Shown piece by piece: positions 8,092 through 17,919 of a stretch of 64,000 nucleotides of DNA. Both the position numbers and the translations under genes were made by a program. The stretch comes from Actinoplanes sichuanensis (GTDB taxonomy: Bacteria > Actinomycetota > Actinomycetes > Mycobacteriales > Micromonosporaceae). Below the pieces are notes generated by a model that did not search any database, had not been told where the DNA came from, and saw nothing but the letters and a program-made list of their open reading frames with translations. The stretch spans positions 4,092,001 through 4,156,000 of the forward strand of contig NZ_AP028461.1 of assembly GCF_033097365.1 (NCBI RefSeq), read 5' to 3'. Within the stretch, counting starts at the first letter, position 1. Each line of letters opens with the position of its first letter.

Positions 8092-9327
8092 TCAGCGTTC
8101 GAACAGGTCGTCCGGCTCGCTCACCCAGGCGGAGAAGACCGGCACACCGTGCCAGGGTCCGGGCTCGGCGGCACTGCCGGCTCCGGAGGTCTGTGCGGCT
8201 ACGGCCACCACGGCGTACGGGTGAGCGAAGCGCAGCTCGGCCTCCCGTGCGAGCATCGGGCCGAGTCCGGCGGATCGGTAGGACGCCGTGGTGGTCAGCG
8301 CGGCGGCCTCGAAACCGTACTGCCCGTACCGGGCCACCGCCGTCTGTTGCGCCTGATGCGTGAGGTCGTCGATACCGAGCAGGCCCGCGAGGATCCGTGT
8401 CGCGGCGGGGAACCCCGGACCGGTATCGGTCAGGTCGTGCGTGGAGTGCGCCGACCAGCAGGGCAGCACCGCGCTGTAACTCTCGGTGTGGCCGTGTAGC
8501 TCGGTCTCCCGGATCGTCCACAACGGGGTCTGCCCGGGCGGCAGTTTGAACAGCGAGACCTCGCTCTTGAGCCGACGGCCCGAGACACAGGCGGGAGCGA
8601 TCTCGTACGCGGCGGCCAGCACCCGGGCCGGGTCGACGTCGGGTGCCGCGGCCACCGACACCACCTGGAGTTCGTCGCGGCCGGCCGTCGGGTCGTGGTA
8701 GTGGTCGGGGTCCTCGGCGGGTGCGCCGGCCGCCACGTGCACGATGATCTCACCGGCGTGTTCCGACCGGGCGATGAACATCCGGTGGCTCTTCGGCGGT
8801 GTCCGCAACACCTGACTCAGCCGGGGCGCCCACAGCGTGTCCCGGCCGAGATCGTCGGCCGGGACGGCCTCGAACGGCTCGCGCCAGGAGACCTTGGTCG
8901 CCAGCACGCTCGCCAACGTCAGCAGGGCCCGGGGCGAGATGTCCGGCATGGAGGCGATGAGGCCGAGGCTGTGTTCGCGCACCCATCGGTCCAGCTCCAG
9001 CCGGTCCGGCAGCGGCCCGAAACTCGTCGTCGACGGCAGTCCGGCCCACCAGCCGGCCAGCCCGGAGACGTCGGCATCCGGGCCGTACCACACCGCGGAG
9101 GCGGCCGCGACCATGCTGTGCGGCTGCTCGAGCAGGGTACCGGCGACGGCGGCCGCCTCGTCCGGGTCCATCCCGAGTGCCTCGGCCAGGTCGTGACCGG
9201 GCGGTGCCGCCTTCGCGACCAGCGCCAGCAGCAGCCAGGCACCCAACGGGGAGGCCACATGGTGCCCCATCCCGGTGGCCCGGTGAAGCCGGCCCGCGTA
9301 CCGGCCGAGCGCCGAGGTCCACTCCAT
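8092..9327 (-). CDS. serpin-family protein
   Basis: The 411-residue product resembles divergent actinobacterial serpins: the N-terminal HVASPLGAWLLLALVAKAA corresponds to the serpin FSP-S---AL segment, and the C-terminus has FAHPYAVVAV followed by VPVFSAWVSEP, the strand pair that ends the serpin fold (FxxPFxF, then PxFxGxVxxP). No signal peptide is visible, so it is probably cytosolic. The hinge and reactive-centre loop are too divergent to predict a protease target, and inhibitory activity is unproven. The ATG at 9327 is preceded by a strong GGAGGGA 8 bases upstream; a longer frame starting at 9372 has no such site. Confidence 0.7.
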   Translation of the reverse strand: MEWTSALGRYAGRLHRATGMGHHVASPLGAWLLLALVAKAAPPGHDLAEALGMDPDEAAAVAGTLLEQPHSMVAAASAVWYGPDADVSGLAGWWAGLPSTTSFGPLPDRLELDRWVREHSLGLIASMPDISPRALLTLASVLATKVSWREPFEAVPADDLGRDTLWAPRLSQVLRTPPKSHRMFIARSEHAGEIIVHVAAGAPAEDPDHYHDPTAGRDELQVVSVAAAPDVDPARVLAAAYEIAPACVSGRRLKSEVSLFKLPPGQTPLWTIRETELHGHTESYSAVLPCWSAHSTHDLTDTGPGFPAATRILAGLLGIDDLTHQAQQTAVARYGQYGFEAAALTTTASYRSAGLGPMLAREAELRFAHPYAVVAVAAQTSGAGSAAEPGPWHGVPVFSAWVSEPDDLFER

Positions 9328-9429
9328 CGCCACGTCCCTCCGTCGAATGTGGCTCCACCTTCGCAGGCACATTCAAGATCTGTGGAGACCCCTGGGGGTG
9401 CATGCCGCCGTGGATGACAGGATGACGCG

Positions 9430-10329
9430 GTGGCCACAGGTATCGGGGTAGAGGTCGGCTGGGCCGAGTCGGCTTGGCAACGGCGGATCGTCGACGTGCG
9501 ACCTCTCACCGGTGGCTGGACGTCGACCATGTCGACCTTGACCGGAGACGACGGTGACCGGGCCGTCCTTCGGCTGATGACGAAGGAGCCGTGGCGTCGG
9601 CATGCGGCCGGGCTGCTCGCCCGAGAAGCGACCGTGCAGCAGCAACTGGACGGCTCCCCCATTCCAGCGCCTCGGAGTATCGCCCTCGACCTTTCCGGGA
9701 CCGCCGCCGGAGCGCCGGCTCATCTGATGTCCTGGCTTCCCGGCAGACTCCGCTTGGACTCCGCCACCGACGACGTCCTGGCGACACTGGCGCAGACTCT
9801 CGTCGACATCCATCACTTCGAGCCCGGCCGGAACAGGCCTCGGGACTACCAATCATGGGCGCCGCCGAGCAAGCGGGTCATGTCGCCGTGGATGCGACGG
9901 CCGGAGCTGTGGAGTCGGGCTTTCGAACTGCTGGAGCAGCCCGCACCGGATTATGCGGGTAGGTTTCTGCACCGCGACTTCCACCTGGGCAATCTGCTGT
10001 GGTCGCGGGGGCGCATCAGCGGTGTGGTCGATTGGGTCGAGACATCGTGGGGGCCGGCGGATCTGGACGTCGCGCACGCCTCCACGTACCTGGCCATGTT
10101 GCACGGCATCGAGGCATCGGTCAGGTTCACGGACGCATACCGCCGCCGCACCGATGCCTGTCGCGACGAGGACCGGTTCCGATACTGGAACGTCATGGAC
10201 ATCGTCGGCTACCTCCCGGACCCGGTGAAGGTCGTCCAGCCCTGGCGTGATTCCGGGCTGGACATCAGCGACGATCTCGCTCGCGGCCGACTCGAACAGC
10301 GGCTCGAGCATGTCCTCCGGGCCGGCTGA
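9430..10329 (+). CDS. aminoglycoside-phosphotransferase-family (APH) kinase
   Basis: A 299-residue protein with a protein-kinase-like fold. The catalytic loop is HRDFHLGNLLW (HxDxxxxN) and the metal-binding loop is VVDWVETSWGPADLDVAH. The N-lobe has LRLMTKEPW with the phosphate-anchoring Lys candidate. The family phosphorylates small hydroxylated compounds such as aminoglycosides, choline or homoserine; the substrate here is unknown, and a resistance role should not be assumed. GTG start. Confidence 0.85.
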   Translation: MATGIGVEVGWAESAWQRRIVDVRPLTGGWTSTMSTLTGDDGDRAVLRLMTKEPWRRHAAGLLAREATVQQQLDGSPIPAPRSIALDLSGTAAGAPAHLMSWLPGRLRLDSATDDVLATLAQTLVDIHHFEPGRNRPRDYQSWAPPSKRVMSPWMRRPELWSRAFELLEQPAPDYAGRFLHRDFHLGNLLWSRGRISGVVDWVETSWGPADLDVAHASTYLAMLHGIEASVRFTDAYRRRTDACRDEDRFRYWNVMDIVGYLPDPVKVVQPWRDSGLDISDDLARGRLEQRLEHVLRAG

Positions 10330-10368
10330 CGGCTCGGCGAACTGGCCGGAGCGTTCCGGTCCACATGA

Positions 10369-10983
10369 TCAGGGTTGGTCAGTAGCAGCGGAATCGACGG
10401 TCGGGTGGTGGTCCGGCCGCGTCCGGGCCTGTCGCTCCTTCTCGTACTGCTCGCGAGGCGAGCCCTCGGCCGCCCTGGGTGCGAACACCCCGGTGACGCC
10501 GAGCTCCCGTCGGGCGAGTTCGTGGAAGTCGTTCACCGCCTGGTAGTAGTCGTCCTTCGCAACGTGCCAGCCGTCGACGTCGGTGTCGTCCAGCAGCCCT
10601 CGGGCGAACCACTCCAACCGCCAGAGTGCCCGGTTCAGTGCTCTGGCCGCCTCGACGAGTTCCCGGTCGCCCATCAACGCGAGCGTCTCGAACGTGTTTC
10701 CCCGCGCCATGTTCACTTCGGCGAGCAGGTCCAGGCCGGCGTCGCGGGCCAGCGGCGGCGCGTGGTCGTCGAGGCCGACGTCCGCGGCGATGCGCGCCGC
10801 GACGCTCTTCATCTGTTTGACGTCGGCGAGGTAGGCGCTGTACGTCTGGAGGCGGCGCTCCCGCCACTCACGGTCGAGTGCCCACCGTTCCCGGCGTCGC
10901 TCGCCCTGCCGCGAGAACAGGTAGGACAGCACGGCACCGATGAGGACACCGGCGAAGGCGATCAGAGGACCGAGGATGCTCAC
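10369..10983 (-). CDS. membrane-anchored protein of unknown function
   Basis: The 204-residue product has one N-terminal membrane helix (LGPLIAFAGVLIGAVLSYLF) followed by a charged helical region (SRQGERRRERWALDREWRERR, then YSAYLADVKQM) and a helical C-terminal domain. This architecture of anchor plus cytosolic helical bundle is frequent in actinobacterial proteins of unknown role. The start is set at GTG 10983 because GGAGG lies 7 bases upstream; the longer frame to 11112 has no good site. A protein of the same general plan is encoded at 15330-15977. Confidence 0.75.
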   Translation of the reverse strand: MSILGPLIAFAGVLIGAVLSYLFSRQGERRRERWALDREWRERRLQTYSAYLADVKQMKSVAARIAADVGLDDHAPPLARDAGLDLLAEVNMARGNTFETLALMGDRELVEAARALNRALWRLEWFARGLLDDTDVDGWHVAKDDYYQAVNDFHELARRELGVTGVFAPRAAEGSPREQYEKERQARTRPDHHPTVDSAATDQP

Positions 10984-11201
10984 GATTCGCCTCCAGGTGG
11001 CTGCCGGATCGCTCGAATCCACGCTGGGTGACTCGCGGCCGTGAAGCCAGGGCTTCGTCGGATGACCGTCCTCGCCTGGCGTGTGACCGCCGTCTGCGAT
11101 ACACGCGCTCACTAGGCCTCACGCAGACGAACATTTGTCCTGACATAGATGTGGCCTACACGCCTGCGGCGTCCAGCTGTGCGCCGGTCGCCCGTCGCCG
11201 G

Positions 11202-11663
11202 TCACCACCCCGTCGTTCCGGGGCCGCCCTTGAACGGGCCGGTGATGTCGGCGGTTATCCACCCGCCGTAGAAGTCGCCCTCCTGCGGGCGGACGAGTTC
11301 GCCGCCCACTCGGCACTCCCCCACACGGCTCGGATAGAAGGCCACGGCCCCGGTCAACTCCTCGTACCCGGGTGCGGGACGTTCGTAGGACCAACCGGCC
11401 CGCGGCACACGGATCTCGCCGACGACGAGGTCCCAGTAGGTGGCGACGCCCTTGAACTCGCAGTACGAGTGACCGGCCGCGGCCTCGAGGACGCCGTCGG
11501 CGATGTCGTCGCGCGGCACGTAGAAGACCGGCGGATGTGAGGTCTCCAGCACTCGCCGGCAGCGGACACTGTCGGCGACCACCAGACCCGAGTTCACGAT
11601 GGTCACCCGGGCCGTGGTGCGTTCGACCCGTGGCGGGCGCGGATAATCCCAGACCGACTCCAT
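11202..11663 (-). CDS. DUF427 protein
   Basis: A 153-residue protein of the DUF427 family: it begins with ESVWDYPRPPRVE and has the family motifs HPPVFYVPRDDI, then HSYCEFKGVATYWDL and AFYPSRV. DUF427 proteins are compact beta-rich domains of unknown biochemistry. It stands alone between convergent and same-strand neighbours, with no operon evidence. Confidence 0.85.
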   Translation of the reverse strand: MESVWDYPRPPRVERTTARVTIVNSGLVVADSVRCRRVLETSHPPVFYVPRDDIADGVLEAAAGHSYCEFKGVATYWDLVVGEIRVPRAGWSYERPAPGYEELTGAVAFYPSRVGECRVGGELVRPQEGDFYGGWITADITGPFKGGPGTTGW

Positions 11664-11730
11664 CGGTCCAGCTTGACGGCTCCCCGCGCGCCGCGCACCA
11701 CGGTCTGCGGCATGGACGTCCCGGCGTGCG

Positions 11731-13103
<1,373 letters not shown>

Positions 13104-13107
<4 letters not shown>

Positions 13108-13535
13108 CCGGGGGTCCTGTTCGACAGTAGGGCACGACGCTGGTACTCGTAGAGCCCGTCGAAGATCAGGCCACCGACCGCGAGGACGTTGTCGTCGTCG
13201 CAGGTCATCGACAGCCCGCGCAGCATCACGTCGAAGCCGATGCCCTCGGGCGCGTCGTAGCGTTCGTCGGCGAGGTCGGCCTCGTGCACGATCTCGGCGA
13301 TCTTCCACAGGACCGGGTCGTGTAGCTCGTACCGTCGCAGGATCGTCTCGAACGAGCAGTCACCGTTGTGGTGGCCGAGTTCGGCGCCGCGCATGTCGAA
13401 CGGTGTCGCGTCGGCGGGGACCGCGGTGCGGTCGTCGACGAACAGGAACTCCGCCGCCGGGTCGATGTGCGTGCGGATCAGCCACGCGCACGCGGCCCGG
13501 TCGATGTGCACGCCGGCACGGGTCGCCCATCTCAT
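13104..13535 (-). CDS. ChrB C-terminal-domain protein (separate gene)
   Basis: A 143-residue protein matching the C-terminal domain of ChrB: MRWATRAGVHIDRAACAWLI, then FDMRGAELGHHNGDCSFETI. In many bacteria this is the C-terminal half of a single ChrB of about 310 residues. Here it is its own gene, overlapping both neighbours by 4 bases (ATGA at each junction). The histidine/aspartate/cysteine-rich motifs suggest metal or oxyanion binding (inference). Confidence 0.85.
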
Positions 13536-14026
13536 GCCCGCTCCCCCACCGTGACGTCGCGGTCTGCCAGCGCCTGCACCGCGATGCGCGCGGCCTCGCG
13601 TTCGGCGGGCGGGAAGTAGTCGCGGTCGGTGATGCGGCGCAGCTCGCCGCGCAGCCTGCGGATCAGGCGGGTGCGTTCGGTGTCGTCGGCGGGCGCCGTC
13701 GCGGTCTGGTCGATCACCGCCTGGTACTCCGCGGCGCGGGCCGTGCGCATGCCGTCGACGACGGCGTGTTCCTGGGTGCGGTCGCCGGGTGAGGCAATCC
13801 AGATCATCGCGGTGCCGCCGTTGTCGGCGATCTCCTCGGCGACCCAGTCGAGTTGCTCCCTGGTCCGGTCGTCGGCGGGCAGGGCGACCAACCCGTCGCC
13901 GAGACGTGCCACGCCGAGGCGCTCCAGCTTGCGCCACACCGCGATGCGCGGCTGCGACGGCTCCCTCGGGATCCGGTACGACAGCAGCACCCACTGCCCG
14001 GTGTTCTCCACCCGCTTCACCGTCAT
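13532..14026 (-). CDS. ChrB N-terminal-domain protein, likely chromate-responsive regulator
   Basis: A 164-residue protein matching the N-terminal domain of ChrB: WVLLSYRIPREPSQPRIAVWRKLERLG with a winged-helix look (LGDGLVALPAD), then helical RLIRRLRGELRRITDRDYFP. ChrB is reported to act as a chromate-sensing regulator. ATG 14026 sits directly after a palindrome (14030-14043), which could be the operator. First gene of the operon; overlaps the next gene by 4 bases. Confidence 0.8.
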   Translation of the reverse strand: MTVKRVENTGQWVLLSYRIPREPSQPRIAVWRKLERLGVARLGDGLVALPADDRTREQLDWVAEEIADNGGTAMIWIASPGDRTQEHAVVDGMRTARAAEYQAVIDQTATAPADDTERTRLIRRLRGELRRITDRDYFPPAEREAARIAVQALADRDVTVGERA

Positions 14027-14029
14027 ACT

Positions 14030-14043
14030 GTAACCACGGTTAC
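14030..14043. promoter_or_regulatory. palindrome GTAACC-AC-GGTTAC, candidate chromate operator
   Basis: A perfect 6+2+6 inverted repeat lies 3 bases upstream of the first ChrB gene and about 40 bases upstream of the divergent phosphatase-like gene. Its location fits a repressor site controlling both directions. Confidence 0.45.
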
Positions 14044-14082
14044 ACCAGTTCCGGAAGGCGTCTTCGAAGGTGGGTGGTGTCG

Positions 14083-14457
14083 ATGCAGCAACGGACGATC
14101 CTGTTCGTCTGCCCGCACGGTGCGGGCAAGAGTCGGATCGCGGCAGCGTGGTTCGACGGCCTACGGCTACCCGGCTGGACCGCGTCGTCCGCCGGACTCC
14201 AGCCGCAGACCGAGGTGAGCGTGCACGCCGCGCGGCTGCTCGCCGACACGCCGGTGCGCCCCCTGCTGGATGAGGCGGCACCCCGACCGGTGTCGGCGGT
14301 GCCGGAGGCGGACCTGCTGGTCCTCATCGACGGCGACGACCGGTTCCCCGCCGACGTGCGGTGGACACTGGAGCAGCAGACCTTCGACCAGCAGATGTGC
14401 GCCGAGATCCGCGACCGCGTGCACGCCCTCGCCGCAACGCTCGCACCGCCGCCATGA
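14083..14457 (+). CDS. LMW protein-tyrosine-phosphatase-like protein with Lys in place of the catalytic Arg
   Basis: A 124-residue protein of the low-molecular-weight phosphatase/arsenate reductase fold. The P-loop reads VCPHGAGKSRIAA: C10 is followed at +6 by K16 and then S17, where the family has CX5R(S/T). A Lys at that position should weaken oxyanion binding; this variant P-loop may define a subfamily. It is divergent from the chrB-chrA operon and shares the palindrome. Whether it takes part in chromate or arsenate handling is unknown. Start ATG 14083 with a G-rich stretch (GAAGGTGGG) upstream. Confidence 0.75.
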   Translation: MQQRTILFVCPHGAGKSRIAAAWFDGLRLPGWTASSAGLQPQTEVSVHAARLLADTPVRPLLDEAAPRPVSAVPEADLLVLIDGDDRFPADVRWTLEQQTFDQQMCAEIRDRVHALAATLAPPP

Positions 14458-14472
14458 AGGTGTCGCCCTGTT

Positions 14473-15249
14473 CTACTCCTCCGGCTCCCAGGCGATCAGC
14501 TGGTCCAGGACGCGCCGGTCGCCGTCGACGTGCAGCGAGTCCATCGTGATCCGGCCGTAGAAGAACTTGACCAGCTCATCGGCGGTGCCGCGGACACAGA
14601 CGTAGGCCGACTCCGGGCGCGTGCCGTCGGCCGGCGCGGACAGGCGGGTGGTCCGGGCGCCGTCGGCCGAGAACCGGATCCGCCAGGACCCGCCCTCGGT
14701 GGCGTGATAGTCGATGACGGCGGGCTCGTGCGGCCACGCGATCGTCGTCGCGACGCAGGTGGTCAGGAACTCCTCGACACCGTCGAGGGCCACCGCGTCC
14801 GGCAGCGGCTGCGGGTCACCCACCGCGACCTGCGCGTCATACGTGTGTACGGCCACCTGCTGCAGTTGGTGCCGGGCGACGGCACCGGTGGTCGACGGCG
14901 ACTGCGAGGGACCCCACCAGGTCCAGCAACCACGATCCGGCCCGGCTTCGCGCAGTGCGGCCAGTAGTCCCTCGGTCTCCGCGGTGAACCAGGCCAGCAG
15001 CGCCGCACGTTCGCGGGGCACCACCGGGTCGGGCAGCGCCACCGGACCGTCGGCGGGCCCCGCCGCCACCGTGGCGGCCCACCTCCGGCGCCCCTCACAC
15101 AGGTGCTGCACCAGGTCGAACAACGTCCACTCGGGACAGGTCGGCACCCGCACGTCGAGGCTCGGCGCAGCGGCGACCGCCGCCCGGAAGGCGGCCGACC
15201 GTTCCTCCATCAGCCGCAACAGGTCGGCGAATTCCAGAGTCTTCTCCAC
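14473..15249 (-). CDS. mycothiol-dependent maleylpyruvate isomerase family protein
   Basis: A 258-residue protein of the MDMPI family (DinB-like four-helix fold). The N-terminal part has VRVPTCPEWTLFDLVQHLCEG with a metal-site histidine, and a second histidine pair occurs in ARHQLQQVAVHTYDAQ. The C-terminal half is the MDMPI C-domain ending YGRITMDSLHVDGD. These enzymes use mycothiol, the actinobacterial thiol; the reaction of this member is unknown. GTG start with AGGAAG 5 bases upstream. Confidence 0.85.
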   Translation of the reverse strand: MEKTLEFADLLRLMEERSAAFRAAVAAAPSLDVRVPTCPEWTLFDLVQHLCEGRRRWAATVAAGPADGPVALPDPVVPRERAALLAWFTAETEGLLAALREAGPDRGCWTWWGPSQSPSTTGAVARHQLQQVAVHTYDAQVAVGDPQPLPDAVALDGVEEFLTTCVATTIAWPHEPAVIDYHATEGGSWRIRFSADGARTTRLSAPADGTRPESAYVCVRGTADELVKFFYGRITMDSLHVDGDRRVLDQLIAWEPEE

Positions 15250-15329
15250 CGCGGCTTCCTACCATCCATTGACGACGACCGACACCGAATTCCCCGGCCC
15301 GGCGCCGGCGTCTGTCGGCCGGAGTGCCG

Positions 15330-15977
15330 CTAAACGCTGTACCACCAGCGCTCGGACCTGGACAGCCGACGCTGTTCACCGGCTCGGACCCGCGACTGAA
15401 TCGCCTCACGGACATCCCAGGCCAGCCGGTCACGGAGCCAGACCTGCCCCTCGGCGTGCAGGTCACCGAGCGCGGAGCGGTTCAGCTGCATGTCGTTCTT
15501 CACCTTCGTCCGAGCCTGCCATGCCTCGTCGTGAGTCCATTCGCCGTCACGGGCCAGGATCTTCGCATCGGCCTTGGACAGCTCTGCGCCGATGGCCTTC
15601 AACTCGCGATGACGTGCGTCCAGACCGGCCAACTCGAGCAGCGTCGCTGTGCCGTCCGACCTCATCACGGCATCCCACATGCTCAGTCGGGAGGTGAGCA
15701 GCCCCAACCGCAGGTCGTACTTCTTCAGGGCCCGTGGATTGGAATACGCCTCGGCGACGAGCTTCGTCTCGTCGAGATCCCGCATCAGCTCGCGCAGGAT
15801 CTCCAGCTCGAACAGTCGGCGTCGCTCCTGAGTGATGCCGACATCGGCGCTGCGCTGCGCACGACGGGCCAGCAGGATCGCCACGAGTGCCGCGGTGAAT
15901 CCGCCGAGGCCGACGACCAGGTTCGTGTAGTCGAGCCAGTCCTTGACGACATCGACCTCGGGCACTGAGTGGAGCAC
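15330..15977 (-). CDS. membrane-anchored protein of unknown function
   Basis: A 215-residue protein with one membrane helix near the N-terminus (NLVVGLGGFTAALVAILLARR) and a long charged helical region after it (QERRRLFELEILRELMRDLDE). This is the same architecture as the gene at 10369-10983 but the sequences are different. Function unknown. It ends at the convergent side of a short gap with the MDMPI gene. Confidence 0.75.
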   Translation of the reverse strand: MLHSVPEVDVVKDWLDYTNLVVGLGGFTAALVAILLARRAQRSADVGITQERRRLFELEILRELMRDLDETKLVAEAYSNPRALKKYDLRLGLLTSRLSMWDAVMRSDGTATLLELAGLDARHRELKAIGAELSKADAKILARDGEWTHDEAWQARTKVKNDMQLNRSALGDLHAEGQVWLRDRLAWDVREAIQSRVRAGEQRRLSRSERWWYSV

Positions 15978-16052
15978 CGGCCCAGGGTAGAGACACGACG
16001 CATCCCGCCGCCCACCGGACCGGCCGGCCGGACCACGCCCGGGAACACTCGT

Positions 16053-16466
16053 TCAGGAGAAGACCACGGGCACCCAGCCGGTCCCGCACACCTGCACGAC
16101 GGGCACGTTCTTGGTGACCAGTTGCACCTTTCCCATCCACGTTTCGTAGACCGTCTTGGTGCGGTGCAGGGCCGTGATCTGACCCGGGACCACGGTGACC
16201 GGCAGGAAATAGGCGCCGGTGAAACGGGAATCCGTCCAGACCCTCAAGAAGTCACGGCGATTCTCGATACCCAACTGCACGTGCATGGTGTTTCGGCCAT
16301 CGGCGCTGCGGAACTGGAAATGCGAGGTCTGCGGAATCCACGACGATTCCCGGCAGTCGGCCCGCGCCGGATCGGCCGGCACCAGTCCGGCCGAGGTCAA
16401 CGTCACCACCAGCACCGATGCGATGATGAAACGATCGACGGACCTGTTGGTTCGGCTGAGCAGCAT
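16053..16466 (-). CDS. secreted small protein
   Basis: A 137-residue protein with a signal peptide (FIIASVLVVTLTSAGLVPADPARA) and two cysteines in the mature part, at the mature N-terminus (ADCRES) and near the C-terminus (VQVCGTGW), which could form one disulfide. Beta-rich; no recognised family. ATG 16466 is used because the longer frame has no signal peptide at its start. It is divergent from another small secreted protein, with 150 bases between. Confidence 0.75.
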   Translation of the reverse strand: MLLSRTNRSVDRFIIASVLVVTLTSAGLVPADPARADCRESSWIPQTSHFQFRSADGRNTMHVQLGIENRRDFLRVWTDSRFTGAYFLPVTVVPGQITALHRTKTVYETWMGKVQLVTKNVPVVQVCGTGWVPVVFS

Positions 16467-16616
16467 GAAACCGATCGTAGGAAATACGCGAGACAGCCGA
16501 TGCCGAAAAAGTCTGATTTCACCGGGAAGAGGACCCCGAGTCTCCCGACCATCGGAACCCGACGGCTTTAGCCTGAGATCACCGAAATACCGTCGAGGTA
16601 ATGCAGGGAGTTTCTC

Positions 16617-17027
16617 ATGAAACGCACCACGACCGTCATCCTTGTCGCCCTGCTCACGGCCGCAGTGCCGAGCCCGGCGCAGGCCCTTCCCGCCGGGAGC
16701 ATCGTGTGGTTCCACCCCGGCGGCGACCAATTCACCCCGTCACAGATCTGGCTGTTCGACGGCACCACCCGAACAGGGTGGCGACGCAACTACATCCCGT
16801 CGCTGACGGCGTTCCCGGTACAGAGCCAGGACATGTTCACCTACCAGTCAGTCGGCAGCACCGATCATCTACGCTGGACCGTGTCCGGCGGCACCAGCCA
16901 GGTGACGGTCATCAGCCGGGACCAGAACGCCGACATCCTGACCGTGAACCACGACGGCTTCACCCAGAACTGGTACGGCTGCCGCTCCACCGGCCGGCCT
17001 CTCTACGCCCAGGCGGCCTGCTGGTGA
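16617..17027 (+). CDS. secreted small protein
   Basis: A 136-residue protein: signal peptide (TTVILVALLTAAVPSPAQA, cleavage near ALP), then a beta-rich mature domain with two cysteines near the C-terminus (WYGCRSTGRP and AACW). GGGAG lies 9 bases before the ATG. It has no recognised family. The pair of divergent secreted genes here may share regulation. Confidence 0.8.
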   Translation: MKRTTTVILVALLTAAVPSPAQALPAGSIVWFHPGGDQFTPSQIWLFDGTTRTGWRRNYIPSLTAFPVQSQDMFTYQSVGSTDHLRWTVSGGTSQVTVISRDQNADILTVNHDGFTQNWYGCRSTGRPLYAQAACW

Positions 17028-17044
17028 GACCGTGGGACGGATGA

Positions 17045-17155
17045 TCCTCACCTGCGGCGCGCACCGGCGAACCCGGCCGCGACCTGTACGACCGGGCCTA
17101 CACCGGCCTGTACGCCGCGAAGCGCTCCGGCCGCGACCAGCCGGCCGCCGCCTGA
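17045..17155 (+). pseudogene. C-terminal relic of a GGDEF-domain protein
   Basis: The frame reads YDRAYTGLYAAKRSGRDQ and stops at 17153. This matches the last helix of GGDEF domains (ADxALYxAKRxGRD). An in-frame stop at 17042 precedes it, and the GGDEF motif itself is absent, so it is a remnant of about 37 codons. Confidence 0.5.
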
Positions 17156-17173
17156 TCACTGCCCGGCCGACGA

Positions 17174-17812
17174 CTACGTGAGAGGCGGCCGGGAAGCGGC
17201 TGGGCTCGACGCCGGCACCGTCAGGACGTACTCGGCGGTCACCTCGAACGTACCCGCGGTGCCGTGGATTCGGACGGTGTGTTCGCCGCCGGCCGGTGCC
17301 GGGATCCGGGCCCACAGCCCGCAACCCACGCCCTCGGTCACACCGGCGTCGCCGGTCACCGGGTTGCCCGCCCCGGCGGGGAACGTGATGGGCTCGTGCT
17401 CGATGCGTTCCACCGCGACCGGCGCGCCGTCGAATTCGATCGTGCCGGTGGCGTCGGCCATGAATTCGCTGCAGTCCCGCTCGGTGCTGCCGACCAGGTT
17501 GACGGCGGGCATGATCAAAGGCACGCCGGGCGGTACGGTGCACCGGCGCTGAACCCGGCTGCCGAAGGTGCCGGCCAGGAACCACGTGTCGGCGGGCTGG
17601 TTGCGTGCGCAGTGCTCGCCGGTGCCGTCGGCGACCGGGTTCGTGGCGGTGGGCTCGGCGGCGGCCCACTGCCACCAGGCCGCTTGGATGGAGGGCGGAG
17701 CCGGGGATGCCGTGGTGGACGGCGTCGGGGTGGCGATGTCGTCGGCGATCTGTCCATCGCAGCCGGTGAGCAGGACGACACACGACATCGCAGCGACAAC
17801 CCTTTTCCACAT
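17174..17812 (-). CDS. lipoprotein of unknown function
   Basis: A 212-residue protein with a lipobox (VVLLTGC), so it should be lipid-anchored on the outer face of the membrane, followed by a Pro/Thr/Ser linker (ATPTPSTTASPAPP). The mature domain has four further cysteines (HCARN, RCTVP, DCSEF, GCGLW) and a beta-rich C-terminus. No recognised family. Stop at 17174. Confidence 0.8.
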   Translation of the reverse strand: MWKRVVAAMSCVVLLTGCDGQIADDIATPTPSTTASPAPPSIQAAWWQWAAAEPTATNPVADGTGEHCARNQPADTWFLAGTFGSRVQRRCTVPPGVPLIMPAVNLVGSTERDCSEFMADATGTIEFDGAPVAVERIEHEPITFPAGAGNPVTGDAGVTEGVGCGLWARIPAPAGGEHTVRIHGTAGTFEVTAEYVLTVPASSPAASRPPLT

Positions 17813-17919
17813 GATCGTCCACCCTAGTCGAGAGGACGGACGAGCACCTGCCCGCGTTCGGCAGCGCTGTCACTGTGCACGCGGACCCGGCCGGCTGCTC
17901 AAGCGTGAGGTCTACCGAG

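Noticed and set aside
9430..10329. Antibiotic resistance gene (aminoglycoside phosphotransferase)
   Set aside because: The APH superfamily has many unrelated substrates; nothing in the sequence indicates aminoglycosides.
14110..14140. GAGKS as a Walker A motif in the LMW phosphatase-like protein
   Set aside because: It lacks the first Gly of GxxxxGKS and sits right after the strand where LMW phosphatases have CX5R; the fold fits phosphatase.
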